Source: Pelagomonas calceolata
Taxonomy: Eukaryota; Sar; Pelagophyceae; Pelagomonadales; Pelagomonadaceae
Reading direction: 5' to 3'
Assembly (NCBI GenBank): GCA_918797485.1
Contig: CAKKNE010000003.1
Span: forward strand, 1,302,001 to 1,366,000
DNA: 64,000 nt
The number at the start of each line of letters is the position of its first letter. Within the stretch, counting starts at the first letter, position 1. Below the pieces are notes generated by a model that was not told the DNA's origin, searched no databases, and was given only the letters and a program-made list of their open reading frames with translations. Below are positions 46,421 to 55,663 of this stretch, in pieces. The position numbers and the translations under genes were made by a program.

Positions 46421-46741
46421 CTGAGTCCGTGCAGAGCAGTGCTGAGTGTGCAGTGGGCTGTAGTAGCGGTGGAAGCAAGTTACGCTTCACGAGAAGCAAC
46501 AGGACGGTCCCTGGTTTATATATCTGCAATTCTGTCCACTGATGCGGCTCACCAGTGCGTGCAAGGTGCAAACTGGTGCCGCTTTTTTACAAGGCCGCTA
46601 GTGTCTCTACAGCCGCTAGCACGCGCTGCTGCGCGCCAAACGAGTCGCGCCAGCTCGCTGGGCTGCGATTTCAACGCATATTCTAGCGCCGAGGCAACCG
46701 CTGCGGTGGCGCGATCGCTGCGAGGCGAGGACAACTCGACA
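46421..46741. promoter_or_regulatory. Upstream region of divergent SMR and membrane-protein genes
   Basis: 321 bp with one CTAG motif. No gene; the open frame here has no ATG. Confidence 0.5.
46598..46620 (+). repeat. CTAG palindromic intergenic motif
   Basis: CTAGTGTCTCTAC, AG, CCGCTAGC. 121 bases upstream of the ATG at 46742. Confidence 0.8.
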
Positions 46742-47227
46742 ATGTCCTGCACGGGAGACCTGCTCTGCGTGCTGACCTACGGCGATGGCTCCGCGGCGGA
46801 CGCGAAATTGGACATAGCGATCAACTACACGCTGCTGTTCGCCACGGCTGCGCTGTTCATTTTTGGCGGTCCGCCGAAACGGCGTGCGGCGATCCTCGCG
46901 TTCTTCGCCGCGTTTCAGCTCGGCTTATGCTATGTTATTGGATGTGCTGGAGTATCGATGATATGGTGTGCGTGCGCGGGCGGCGGTGCCTTGGACCACC
47001 ACAGCGGCCGAAGACTCGTCGCGTTCCGCGTCGTCTCCGCGGCGGTCGTCGCGTCGCTCATCTACTACGCCATGGTTGCCGAGGCGATCACGGACATAGC
47101 GCATGTCTGTGCGCTCACGATGGGCTTCCTCGTCGTGCAGGCCGACGAATTATATACGCGCCGGCTCGAGCGCGACGCGGACTACGAGACGCTACCGCCC
47201 GGGACGCCGCGAGCGCGGCTATTGTGA
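46742..47227 (+). CDS. Small multi-pass membrane protein, unknown function
   Basis: 161 residues from the first in-frame ATG. Four hydrophobic helices are visible (INYTLLFATAALFIFGG, AAILAFFAAFQLGLCYVIGC, VVSAAVVASLIYYAMV, IAHVCALTMGFLVVQ), with a short acidic C-terminal tail. I do not recognise a family. CTAG motifs lie on both sides of the gene. Confidence 0.6.
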   Translation: MSCTGDLLCVLTYGDGSAADAKLDIAINYTLLFATAALFIFGGPPKRRAAILAFFAAFQLGLCYVIGCAGVSMIWCACAGGGALDHHSGRRLVAFRVVSAAVVASLIYYAMVAEAITDIAHVCALTMGFLVVQADELYTRRLERDADYETLPPGTPRARLL

Positions 47228-47275
47228 TGATTTAACTGTAGCTGTGTCTCTTATAGTACCACAGCTACCTCGAGT

Positions 47276-47298
47276 GCTAGCGGCATGTAAGGCACTAG
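47276..47298 (-). repeat. CTAG palindromic intergenic motif, reverse orientation
   Basis: On the minus strand: CTAGTGCCTTAC, ATG, CCGCTAGC, a near-perfect copy. 48 bases after the stop at 47227. Confidence 0.85.
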
Positions 47299-47451
47299 CA
47301 AATCAGCCCGGGGAGGGTGATGACGGCAGCCGGCTGATGGCACCAATGCTCGACGTATGAGTGATGCAATACTAGGTCTTGTGACAGATCAACCACGCCT
47401 TCGACGGCTGCTGCTCTACCGCTCGCTTAAACATGGTTGCATAGCACTGCA

Positions 47452-48864
47452 ATGACCACAATGCGCTGCTGCTGCCTCCTGCTCACTGCAGCAGCGCTGG
47501 CCCCGCCACCAAAACGACCAGCACCCCTCAAAGCCACGGACCCCCTCAGCCAAGAGGAGCTCACGAAGATGAGGTTCGAAGAGGCGACGGACCCGCTTTC
47601 AAGACTACGATTAGCCATCGTCACGCACGCGCAAGTGTACAACAGCACGGACGTCGACGAGGACTTTGTCGTGCCGGAGACGTGGCCCCAACCTTTACGA
47701 GGCTTGGAGTTAGGTGCTGCAGTGGCCTCTCTAAGACGTCTAGAAGCCTCGGCCAATCTTGATAGAAGAAAACGACGCCCGCTCACGCACAAGTACTCGG
47801 GGGAAGAGTTAAGGAGAGATGCCTCCTCACCACGCCCATCAAAAACGGGCTGGGGCCGCAAGCTCACGGAGATCGGCTTCGAGTGGAATCCTTCGTATAG
47901 TGTGGGAGACGAGAAACATTTCGCACGGATCGTCAGCGCCTTAAAAGCCTACGAGGAGGAACACGCCGATCTCTTATTACCGCGATCATTTAGGGTACCA
48001 TCAAGACCGCCCTACCCCGCAGCTCTCGCGGGCGTGGACCTCGACAGGGCGGTCTACGACCTTTCCTTCTACCGGACGTTTCTGGCGGGTCGACCGGAGC
48101 GGCAGTCGGTACTACGAGAATTGGGTTTTTGCTGGGGCCGGCTGCAGCCCGAGTTCAATCTGGTCATTGAGGCATTTATCGTCTACAAAGAGCTGAATGG
48201 GGATTTACTGGTCCCCTCGACCTACATCGTACCGCGCGACGATGAGAGGTGGCCCGACTCGACGAGGGGCATGCCCCTCGGGAGGCGTGTGAGGCAGATT
48301 CGGCGGCGCAACGACTATCTGGGGAACGATCCCGCGCGGTGGAGAAGCTTGGACGAGCTCGGCTTCTGCTGGGAGCCGAAAAGGACCAAACGAAGTGTGG
48401 TAGCAAGGGCATTTAGACGCTATGAGGAGCTAAAAATGAACCCGGAAGCACCATTATCAGATTACGAGGAAATACTGAGCAAGGAAGACATCGACTGGAA
48501 CGCCGCGAAGGTTCCCCGAAACTTTGTCATTGGGGAGGACGATACGAGGTACCCGCGCGAGTGCCGCGGCTTGCAGCTCGGGGCGCGCGTCGCGGCGTAT
48601 CGACGGCCCCTCGCGAAGAGTAGGGAGGGCGCCTTCTCGCAGTTTCTTGTCGAGTTAGAAAGATATGTGGCGGAATTTGGGAACGCGGACGTACCACAAA
48701 ATTACAAAACGAAGGCGGGCTACCCGCTGGGCACGCGCGTCGCGGCCGTGCGCTCGCGGGGCCAATATATGAAAGGTGAACTGAAGGAGGAACGGCGGCG
48801 CCGGTTGGACCAACTGGGCTTCGTCTGGAAGAAGCAGAAGGGTCGGAGACGAGTAAGTACATAA
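47452..48864 (+). CDS. Helicase-associated (HA) domain repeat protein
   Basis: 470 residues from the ATG at 47452, starting with a short hydrophobic leader (MRCCCLLLTAAALAPPP) compatible with an organelle presequence. Four or five ~70-residue repeats follow, each a small helical unit ending in a LGxxWxP-like phrase: LTEIGFEWNP, LRELGFCWGR, LDELGFCWEP, LDQLGFVWKK, with LGRRVRQIRRRNDYL-type helices before. This matches the helicase-associated domain family, often present without a helicase in stramenopiles and thought to bind nucleic acids. Function unknown. Confidence 0.8.
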   Translation: MTTMRCCCLLLTAAALAPPPKRPAPLKATDPLSQEELTKMRFEEATDPLSRLRLAIVTHAQVYNSTDVDEDFVVPETWPQPLRGLELGAAVASLRRLEASANLDRRKRRPLTHKYSGEELRRDASSPRPSKTGWGRKLTEIGFEWNPSYSVGDEKHFARIVSALKAYEEEHADLLLPRSFRVPSRPPYPAALAGVDLDRAVYDLSFYRTFLAGRPERQSVLRELGFCWGRLQPEFNLVIEAFIVYKELNGDLLVPSTYIVPRDDERWPDSTRGMPLGRRVRQIRRRNDYLGNDPARWRSLDELGFCWEPKRTKRSVVARAFRRYEELKMNPEAPLSDYEEILSKEDIDWNAAKVPRNFVIGEDDTRYPRECRGLQLGARVAAYRRPLAKSREGAFSQFLVELERYVAEFGNADVPQNYKTKAGYPLGTRVAAVRSRGQYMKGELKEERRRRLDQLGFVWKKQKGRRRVST

Positions 48865-48916
48865 CATGGTTAACAGTTCAAGGTGGCGCGTCGAAGGCGT
48901 GGGGACTGGCGCTAGG

Positions 48917-50316
48917 TCAACATCGGCCCTTGCGAACGGCGTCCTGTAACCGTCGCTCGGAGAACTCCTTGCCAAAAAAACCGGGGTAGATGCGCTCGAG
49001 CATGCCGTGGCCGAAGAGGTACGACGTCGGGCCGCACGTCGGGTTCTCTTTCTTGATGCGTCTCATCATCAAGTCTTTGAGTTGCGCGTCGGAGAAGTTC
49101 CGCGCGAAGTAGGCGTTGAACCTTCCTTTGGACGCGTTCACACCATCCGGGTAGATCTTCACGTCCAGCGCCGCGGGGCCGTAGGTTTGCGCGTCCGCGG
49201 GACCGTCCAACTTCACGACGTTGCCTAATTTACAACCTGCAGCTGATACCCAGCGCTCCCAGTCCGTGGCCCAGCCATTATCGGTGATGCCTGGGACTTG
49301 GCCTAGATCCTTTAGTACCTGTGTGCGTTGTGACCGTGACATCGGCGATGGCGTGCTGGTGGGAACAAGATCTCCCCGCCACGCTGTCGCCGTGCCAAAA
49401 CACATTGAAAGCTAGTACACCGCCGACGCACGAGGCTCCGTCTCAGTAGCGACGCGACGAAGAGCTCCTCGGACGAGACGCCGGGCCAGAAGCGCGGCTT
49501 GTTTCGGCGCCAGACTTTTGTTTCTTTGGACGTTTTCAACTCTGACAGAGTCTTTTCATTATAGCCCGGGAACATCAGATCAGACCCGGCCATCATCGCG
49601 AACCAGTGGTCCGCCGGGCAGGGGTCCCACCTCGTTAAGTGCGCGCCGTCGAGTGTCAAATCGAAGGCCTCGGGCGCGGCCGCGTCCGTCGTTAGGGCAC
49701 TGAGCAACGGCCGCAGCGCTTCAGATGATCCAACCCAGGTCATCTCGAACCAGGCCCAGACCGCGTCTCTCTGACTCGTGATCGTTTCGAGGAATTTTGT
49801 AAGGGACGCGTCGTCCCGGAATTTTAGTTTCGCGTCGAAGCGGATTTTGACCAGCACATCGAAGGCGTGGCCGTGCCTTTTTTCATTATGGTCGACCTGT
49901 TTCAACACTAAAGCGTGCTTGTACCACTGCCGCAACCAGAACGGCAAGCGCTTCTGGGCATTCATCTCTCGCTCTGTGAGTTCTCGTATATGTACGTTCG
50001 TGAGAGTCTGGCGGATTTTTGTCCCATCATAAGGCGGCTCCGTCGTGATGAACACGGGCGTCGGCTTTTGTAAAACTCGTGTTAATGATTGGGCCAGGGT
50101 TTGTATCGTCTCCAGGCCTTCCCTTGATTCGCGGTATGCCGCTGGGACCAGTATAGCGGCTCTACAATCGGCGCCGACGACGCATTTACTTTTTTGTGGT
50201 CTTTGTGCTGGCTTGTGGTCGAGGCTCTCGAGCACTTCGGGCCAGAACGCGGCCGTGCGCCAGTCCCGAGCGCTTGTGCTTGCCAGCAGCAGGAGTGCTA
50301 TTGTGTAGTGCAGCAT
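48917..50316 (-). CDS. Secretory-pathway protein, possibly glycosyltransferase-like, one intron
   Basis: Exons 49432-50316 and 48917-49318 (minus strand) give 428 residues. A signal peptide (MLHYTIALLLLASTSA) is followed by a region with AILVPAAYRESREGLETIQTL, VFITTEPPYDG, FDVLVKIRFDAKL and DPCPADHWFAMMAG, which resembles uncharacterised luminal transferases. Splicing with the 5' site GTGCGT joins LLRRSL to VLKDLGQVPGITDNG and keeps the frame; the second exon (SYLFGHGMLERIYPGFFG) looks coding. The exact 5' splice site is inferred. No enzyme family is certain. Confidence 0.65.
49319..49431 (-). mobile_element. Probable decayed introner intron, 113 bp
   Basis: Minus strand: 5' GTGCGTCGGCGG, 3' end ACGCACACAG. 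The interior retains CACGCCATCGCCGATG, close to the family's core. Terminal repeats are eroded. GTACTAGC near the 5' end and GTACTAAA after the 3' end look like a target duplication but that pairing would shift the frame. Confidence 0.65.
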
Positions 50317-50792
50317 GCTGGGGCAGCCTCTAACGGGGGCGCATTACTTGCATGGCTGCTAGCACATGTTGCGTACCATCTGTCGACCTCGCACGGTCTA
50401 TTTTAAGCGCCGGGCGCCGCGCCGCAGATGCCTTGCGTGCGGGGTCATGAGCGAAAGGCGGGAAGCAAAATTTGCGACGATCCTACATCAGGGACATCTC
50501 GAGGAGGCCATGGAGACGTGTAGACAAGCTTTGCGCCGAGTTTTTGATCCGCTTGACGCGGTGACCTCATGCCTGCACTGCGCAATCTTGGCAATCGTAC
50601 GCCCCCGGGAGACCCTTTCGCAAAGGGTGAGGCTCGGCTCCGGGACCCCACAGTACTTGACAGCTAGCGTGTGCAACGGCGCAGCGTAACTCGCTTCAGA
50701 AAGCATCCTTGGACAGCATCTAATGGACTAGATCCCTTTTGTGCCCATACTCCTTTGCCTGCTCTATACATATTGCCCTTTGTTCATTAAAG
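50317..50792. other. Region between divergent genes, one possible small ORF
   Basis: 476 bp. An 80-codon frame with ATG at 50447 (MSERREAKFATILHQGHLEE...) could be a TPR-like fragment; codon use is not convincing. No CTAG motif. Confidence 0.35.
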
Positions 50793-51500
50793 ATGCATGT
50801 TTTTACTCTACTGGCGTTTCTCCTGCCAGTGACAGCGCTGCGGCCCAATGGGCGCCGCTCAACGTACACGCGCCGCTCGGCGGACGCCATCACGTTCCCG
50901 CAGCGAGATTTCATCGGCGATCTTGGCGCGCGGTACCAGCAGCTCGTTAAGGATCACTACGTGCCGATGGCCTGTTTACAAGCCGCGGTGCTAGCGGGCG
51001 GCGCCGACATCGCCACCCAAACCCTCGAGCATGCGCAAGCTTTAGATTACTCTCATGTGGCAGCCATGTCCACCGTCGCGTCCACAATGTCCGGTGGTGC
51101 GAACGCCGTCTGGCTCCGCATGCTCGAGGATAAGTATCCGGGCCGCGAGACCGACGCGATATTTAAAAAGACGATGATCCACGCCGTCATCCTCGCGTCG
51201 ATTATCAACAGCGCGTACCTCGCCGGCGTGCCTGCCCTCACGGACATCTATTCCTCGGGATTACCGATCACGGAGGGCGTCGAGGGCTGGACGGTGCCCG
51301 AATTTATCACGTTGACCAAGCTCGAGGTCTGCATGTTCATCCCGTACAACACGCTCGCCTTCTCCTTCGTGCCGCCGCGCGTCCGGCCGCTGACGCACGC
51401 CATGGTCTCGGCGACGTTCAACGTCGCCGTGTCGGCCGTGACGCTGGGCTACTGGGACGCCTGGGTGCGCGGCGCGGCGCACCTCGCCCACCTGAACTAG
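50793..51500 (+). CDS. Mpv17/PMP22-family membrane protein with presequence
   Basis: 235 residues from the ATG at 50793. It begins with a signal peptide (HVFTLLAFLLPVTALRPN), then the Mpv17-like fold: QQLVKDHYVPMACLQAAVLAGGADIATQTLE, a membrane helix pair, FKKTMIHAVILASIINSAYL and the end (FIPYNTLAFSFVPPRVRPL, YWDAWVRGAA). Mpv17 proteins sit in inner mitochondrial, peroxisomal or plastid membranes and may form channels. The signal-type start suggests a plastid membrane. The usual W-x-Y-L motif is altered. Converges with the coiled-coil gene. Confidence 0.75.
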   Translation: MHVFTLLAFLLPVTALRPNGRRSTYTRRSADAITFPQRDFIGDLGARYQQLVKDHYVPMACLQAAVLAGGADIATQTLEHAQALDYSHVAAMSTVASTMSGGANAVWLRMLEDKYPGRETDAIFKKTMIHAVILASIINSAYLAGVPALTDIYSSGLPITEGVEGWTVPEFITLTKLEVCMFIPYNTLAFSFVPPRVRPLTHAMVSATFNVAVSAVTLGYWDAWVRGAAHLAHLN

Positions 51501-51584
51501 CGCACGAGATTGCGCTCCCCTTCCCCCAACCAACAAAAAAAGTAAGGAATGTAAACGTTATCCCAAAATGATTACCCAGGAAGA

Positions 51585-53639
51585 CTAGAGGTCCTCGAGC
51601 GCCTGCCGCTCCATCGGGTCCAAATGATTGAGCAATAACCGCGGCAACTGGCCGCCGCGCGTCGCGTCGCGGATGTGCGCCTTCAGGCGGCGCGCGAGAT
51701 CCGCGAGAGTAGCCCTCCTCCGGTCCGCCTCCCCGAACTTCGCCTTGAGGGAGGGCAATTTCGCTTTTGTTTGGGACCACTGGTGCTCTACTTCATTAAC
51801 TTCCGCGTGCTTGTGGTCGAGGTCGGCCTTCAGCCGCTCCAAGTGTTCTTCCAGTAGCTCCATGTGTTCGGACAAATTCGCCTTTTCGTGGCCGAGCGTG
51901 ACGCATCTGACACGTAGCGTGTCGAGCCGCGCGTCCGCTAATTTCAGCTGGGCCCCCGCACAGGCGTCGACCGCTTCAGAAGCCTCCGCGACACATCTAG
52001 ATTGCAATCTAGAGACGTCGTCCGCTCGAGCCGCGGCTCGCGCCACGGCACCATCTAGCTTTTCTCGTAACCGCGCGTCGACGCGCTCCTGCCCCCGCAC
52101 CACCGACTCGACCTGCTGGTCCAACTCGTGCAACAGACTCTCGGCGGCTACTTTTTTTGACTCAATAGCGTTCATGCGCAAGGCGACCGCTTGGCGGGCG
52201 CCGTCGGCGTCGCGCTTCGCCGAAGCATTGGCTTCGCTCAGCCGCTCCTCGTCGCGCTTCGCCGCTAATCTGTGTTTGGCCTCGTCCTCGAGTAGTGAGG
52301 AACGCTCCTCGGTCAACGTATCCAGACACGCTTTACAGCGCTCCTCCACGGCTTCGGGCGCCTTCGTCGAGACGGCCCGGCCTAGAGCATCACCACTTGT
52401 AGGCTCCTTCTCTAAACAATCAGACAAAGTAGGACCCAGCCTCCCGCGATACGCCTGCAACCACAGCTCCGCCCGTCGTGAGATAGGTGCTCCTTCCTCG
52501 TCATCCTCATTGATGGCGCCGTCGGCTTGCGTCGCGAGTGCATCTAACGCTTGATCCGCGAGCTTCTCGGACCTTTCGGAAGCCTTCTGGGAGGCGCGTT
52601 GGATACAGGATTGCGCCGCTTGACGCATCGTCTCCCTTAGTTGAGTCGTCGGCACCGGAGGTGCTTTCCGAGCTTGCTTGGGCGGAGGCGCGACGGCTGT
52701 AGTTCTCTCAGAAAATTTCGTGAGGGCGTCGTCCGCCGCTTTCTTCAGGGCCGCTTCTAGACTAGAACCTCTTAAGTCCATGCGCTCGGCCTCATTTATA
52801 TCCTTGGCATGTGCGCTCGTTGCCTCACTCAAAGCTGTTTCATGTAATTCTTCAACAGCAGCAGTCCAGGCGTCCACTAAGGACGCTTTCCGGCAGTCCG
52901 CTAATCCATCCAGTAAAACCTCGACCTCCCTTCTTACCATGTTTCCCGTAGGGGCTCGTCCTAAGCAAGGTTTGGGCCGCGCCGCGTCGGCAGCTCGCTC
53001 CAAAAAGGCGTCGCGGGCCGCCTCCCTTCTTACAAACATGGACGTGATCAAGAGTCGCGCGTTGTTCCTTCTGGATTCCGCCTCCCCGAAACCTTTTTCG
53101 GACGCGAGGACCGTCTTTTCGAGCTGCCGCTGGGCCGTGCCCTCCTCAGAATCTCCGGAAAAGCACCACAGCAGCACGGGCATGGCCTCCCTCAAGCCTT
53201 CTCGTTCGGGTTCGAGCGACGCGTCCCGGTCGGTGTGGTACCGCGCGGCCTGCAACGCCTTGCCGAGGCACTCCCAGGGCGCGAGCTGCTGGACGGCGTC
53301 GCCCTCCGCTTTATACGCCACGACGGAAGCACTCAGTAACAAACAGCAGAGCGCGTCGGCGTTGTCGTCGCTCGTCCAATCGAGAAGCTCGACGTACGTC
53401 GCGCGGCAGCCGCGCGCCGTCGCGAGCGGCCGCGCGTGCGCCCAGGCCACTACACTATCATCGGTCGGCGGCTCAGTCAAAGTCGCGCGGAGGGGCGACG
53501 CGCCGAGGCCCAGGGCTATGGAGGCGTGGCCCTCGTCGCTTTTTAGGAGTGCCGCGCCGTCGGCGTGGAGTTCGAGCTTGCCCTGCTTGCGTTCCAGGAG
53601 TTTGACCCAGGTGCCGCTGCCTTCGAAATAAGCAGCCAT
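51585..53639 (-). CDS. GBP-like coiled-coil protein with degenerate GTPase domain
   Basis: 684 residues from the ATG at 53639. The first ~160 residues resemble the end of a guanylate-binding-protein GTPase domain (PLATARGCRATYVELLDW, then CCLLLSASVVAYKAEGDAVQ), but no P-loop (GxxxxGKS/T) is present. Residues ~170-300 look like the helical GBP middle domain (EAARDAFLERAADAAR). The last ~300 are long coiled coils (ALRMNAIESKKVAAESLLHEL, HMELLEEHLERLKADLDHKH). A non-GTP-binding scaffold derived from this family is likely. Intronless. Confidence 0.65.
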   Translation of the reverse strand: MAAYFEGSGTWVKLLERKQGKLELHADGAALLKSDEGHASIALGLGASPLRATLTEPPTDDSVVAWAHARPLATARGCRATYVELLDWTSDDNADALCCLLLSASVVAYKAEGDAVQQLAPWECLGKALQAARYHTDRDASLEPEREGLREAMPVLLWCFSGDSEEGTAQRQLEKTVLASEKGFGEAESRRNNARLLITSMFVRREAARDAFLERAADAARPKPCLGRAPTGNMVRREVEVLLDGLADCRKASLVDAWTAAVEELHETALSEATSAHAKDINEAERMDLRGSSLEAALKKAADDALTKFSERTTAVAPPPKQARKAPPVPTTQLRETMRQAAQSCIQRASQKASERSEKLADQALDALATQADGAINEDDEEGAPISRRAELWLQAYRGRLGPTLSDCLEKEPTSGDALGRAVSTKAPEAVEERCKACLDTLTEERSSLLEDEAKHRLAAKRDEERLSEANASAKRDADGARQAVALRMNAIESKKVAAESLLHELDQQVESVVRGQERVDARLREKLDGAVARAAARADDVSRLQSRCVAEASEAVDACAGAQLKLADARLDTLRVRCVTLGHEKANLSEHMELLEEHLERLKADLDHKHAEVNEVEHQWSQTKAKLPSLKAKFGEADRRRATLADLARRLKAHIRDATRGGQLPRLLLNHLDPMERQALEDL

Positions 53640-53806
53640 GGCGGGGGGTGGTTGGCCCTGGATCCAAATTTGCTGCGCGTCAAACGACACCACGCCTGGA
53701 TTGTCGCCACCAGTCGTTCAGTTAACGACCTTAGACAATGCGTATGGCGTCCAGTGGCTGCACCTGCAGGATTACGCGCAATTTGCCGCGCCCGGTTTGC
53801 TTGGTG

Positions 53807-53829
53807 CTAGTGTCTTATATGCCGCTAGC
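53807..53829 (+). repeat. CTAG palindromic intergenic motif
   Basis: CTAGTGTCTTAT, ATG, CCGCTAGC; one substitution. 168 bases upstream of the GBP-like start. Confidence 0.82.
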
Positions 53830-53932
53830 TGATTATTTCACAGCACAGCGAGTCGACGCTAAGTCGCTAGCCGTGGCAAATACGCGGGTCTACGCGGTGT
53901 TACACGTCGCACTTATTATTGATTTTCACACC

Positions 53933-54058
53933 AGCGCACAAAATTGTCCGTCCGACAGCTGCAAATTGCAACCTGGAAATTTCAGTGGGAAGGATGGCGC
54001 CGAGCCAGGTCGGCCGTGTCGTCGCCGAGACTTGTCGGACACTAGTTGATTTCCACAC
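53933..54058. mobile_element. Introner relic in or next to a small uncertain gene
   Basis: The right end is a clear introner end (TTGATTTCCACACAG, 54044-54058). The left end near 53933 (CAGCGCACAAAATTGTCCG) resembles end B of the reverse-oriented copies (CAGTGCATAAATCAAATTG). The inner GTCGTCGCCGAGACTTGTCGG matches part of the full-length family. No clear target duplication remains. It may be an intron of the frame at 54059-54311. Confidence 0.6.
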
Positions 54059-54311
54059 AGGCTCCACCCCGCCGGCGGACTCGCGGCTCCTCGCGCACTA
54101 CATGACGCCGCCGCCGGAACCGGCGTCGGTCAAGCTCCGGCGGAAGGCCAATAACGACGCCGGTGGAGCGTTTCGACGGTGGGCGCGGCGGCGACGGAAA
54201 ATAGCTCCTCTCCCGGACTCCGGGGCTACCTACTGCGGGCAGCGTCCGGGCTATATATGCCGCGGCCACGGCAGCGAGAAGCGGTGTCTCCCGGACGCCT
54301 CGTGCAAGTAA
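54059..54311 (+). CDS. Possible exon of a small basic, Cys-containing protein
   Basis: An open frame after the introner 3' end reads GSTPPADSRLLAHYMTPPPE and ends with GATYCGQRPGYICRGHGSEK and a Cys-containing tail before the stop at 54311. Four cysteines and the GYIC stretch suggest a small secreted or zinc-binding domain, but there is no confirmed first exon; an unspliced frame from 53994 (MAPSQVGRVVAETC) would read through the element. Low confidence. Confidence 0.35.
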
Positions 54312-54481
54312 ACTGGACAGCTAGCACGGGGGCGGACCCCAAATTTGAGATTCGAGTTCCCAGCCACTTGGCCGGGGGCGATTTTGGCTAAGGGTCCTCG
54401 AACGTGCTATCGGGGTGACACTGCTCGTCGTGGCGCCGCGCGATCCTTACAGATTTAACGATTTTTTACAAGTAGAGGTTT

Positions 54482-55663
54482 CTACCGGCGGCACCAAGAT
54501 TGGCACGCAATGTCTTCACCCCCCATCTTCACCGTCCGGTGCTGCCCGCAGGGCCCGCGGTAGCGCAGCTTCTTGAACGTGTAGAGCTTGCGCGTATCCA
54601 TGAAGTCGGCGATGATCACCGTCCGCCCGCGCTTTCCATCGCTCCGACCTTTATGGATCGTGTTGGTATCGAACAGGAAGCCTCCGCCGCGTGGCCCGAC
54701 CAGCTGCACGACGTCGTAATTGCTAGAAATATACTCGTCCGAGAAGCGGCTCTGTAAAAGATCTTTGTATTCGTAGTAATGCGTCCGGTGCGACGCCTCA
54801 GCAATTAAGGTCGGCCGTCCGTCGGCCTTGACATCGTGCAAGAACAAGAAGGCTTTAACCCGCCTTCCACACCTATCATGGTGCCAAAAACCGGAAGGGT
54901 ACCCAAGCAGGTTCGGCTCCGCCCCGGAGTAGGGCGCCGTGAGCCGATTCGTCAGGCGCAGCGCCCCGATTCTTGTGCGTACGTAGGCCTTGGCCCCGAG
55001 GTAGGCGTCGAGGGCCGCCCGGAGCCGCGGCGACGCGAGCCAGGCCGCCACGTCGCCGGGGAGCAGCGTCGCCTCGACGACGCCGGCCGTCAGGTTCTGC
55101 TTGCGTGCTTCTCTGCCGAGCGCCGCGTGGGCTTTTAGCGAGATCCGCGTCACATTTTCGAACGACAACCCCCAGTCGTCAATAATTGCAGCGCCCGTCG
55201 CGTCGAGGCGGCCCGCGTCGTGGGCCGCGAGGCGCCGCCTCGAGTTTCTCGCATCGTCACCGGTCGCACCGATCTGGTCCGCGTCGACCGTTGCGAGGCG
55301 CCGCCTCTCTGAACGCATGGCGTCGTGGTCAGCCGCTGTAAGGCGCCGCCCCGCCAAAGTGTCGTGCCGCAGCATGGCCCGGTCCACCGGCTGGTGCGCA
55401 ACGACCGTCTGGGCGAACTTCTCGAACGCGTCGTCTCGTGCATCGCGGGGGAACGCCACGCCCAGCGCGTTCCAGTGCAAGCCGCGGCCGACGGCGTCGC
55501 GGATGATCGCGTCGCCGCCCTTCCGCCGCAGCGCGTCGAGTTTGCGACGCCGCTTCTCCAAAACGCCAGTAACGTGGTCTCGAAAGACGTACGCGGCCGA
55601 GTCGTTGCGCGCCCAGGGTGTGAAGGCGGCTACTGGCACCACAGTGAGCAGGAGGAGGATCAT
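54482..55663 (-). CDS. PhyH-like 2-oxoglutarate dioxygenase, secretory
   Basis: 393 residues. A signal peptide (MILLLLTVVPVAAFTPW) is followed by a helical N-terminal domain containing a short repeated phrase, RRL with D and ATG spaced alike, three times (RRLTAADHD, RRRLATVDADQIGATG, RRRLAAHDAGRLDATG). The catalytic part has HHD as the first iron ligands (near residue 263, in GFWHHDRCGRRVKAFLFL) and NTIHKGRSDGKRG with the distal His and 2-oxoglutarate-binding Arg (near 336). It resembles phytanoyl-CoA dioxygenase-type hydroxylases. Substrate unknown. Divergent from the peptidase gene. Confidence 0.82.
   Translation of the reverse strand: MILLLLTVVPVAAFTPWARNDSAAYVFRDHVTGVLEKRRRKLDALRRKGGDAIIRDAVGRGLHWNALGVAFPRDARDDAFEKFAQTVVAHQPVDRAMLRHDTLAGRRLTAADHDAMRSERRRLATVDADQIGATGDDARNSRRRLAAHDAGRLDATGAAIIDDWGLSFENVTRISLKAHAALGREARKQNLTAGVVEATLLPGDVAAWLASPRLRAALDAYLGAKAYVRTRIGALRLTNRLTAPYSGAEPNLLGYPSGFWHHDRCGRRVKAFLFLHDVKADGRPTLIAEASHRTHYYEYKDLLQSRFSDEYISSNYDVVQLVGPRGGGFLFDTNTIHKGRSDGKRGRTVIIADFMDTRKLYTFKKLRYRGPCGQHRTVKMGGEDIACQSWCRR

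Noticed and set aside
49319-49431. GTACTAGC / GTACTAAA as target-site duplication of the intron
   Set aside because: Using that GT as the 5' splice site shifts the reading frame and gives an early stop, so the GTGCGT site was preferred.
50447-50689. 80-codon frame possibly a TPR fragment
   Set aside because: Too short and without a clear repeat; codon use unlike neighbours.
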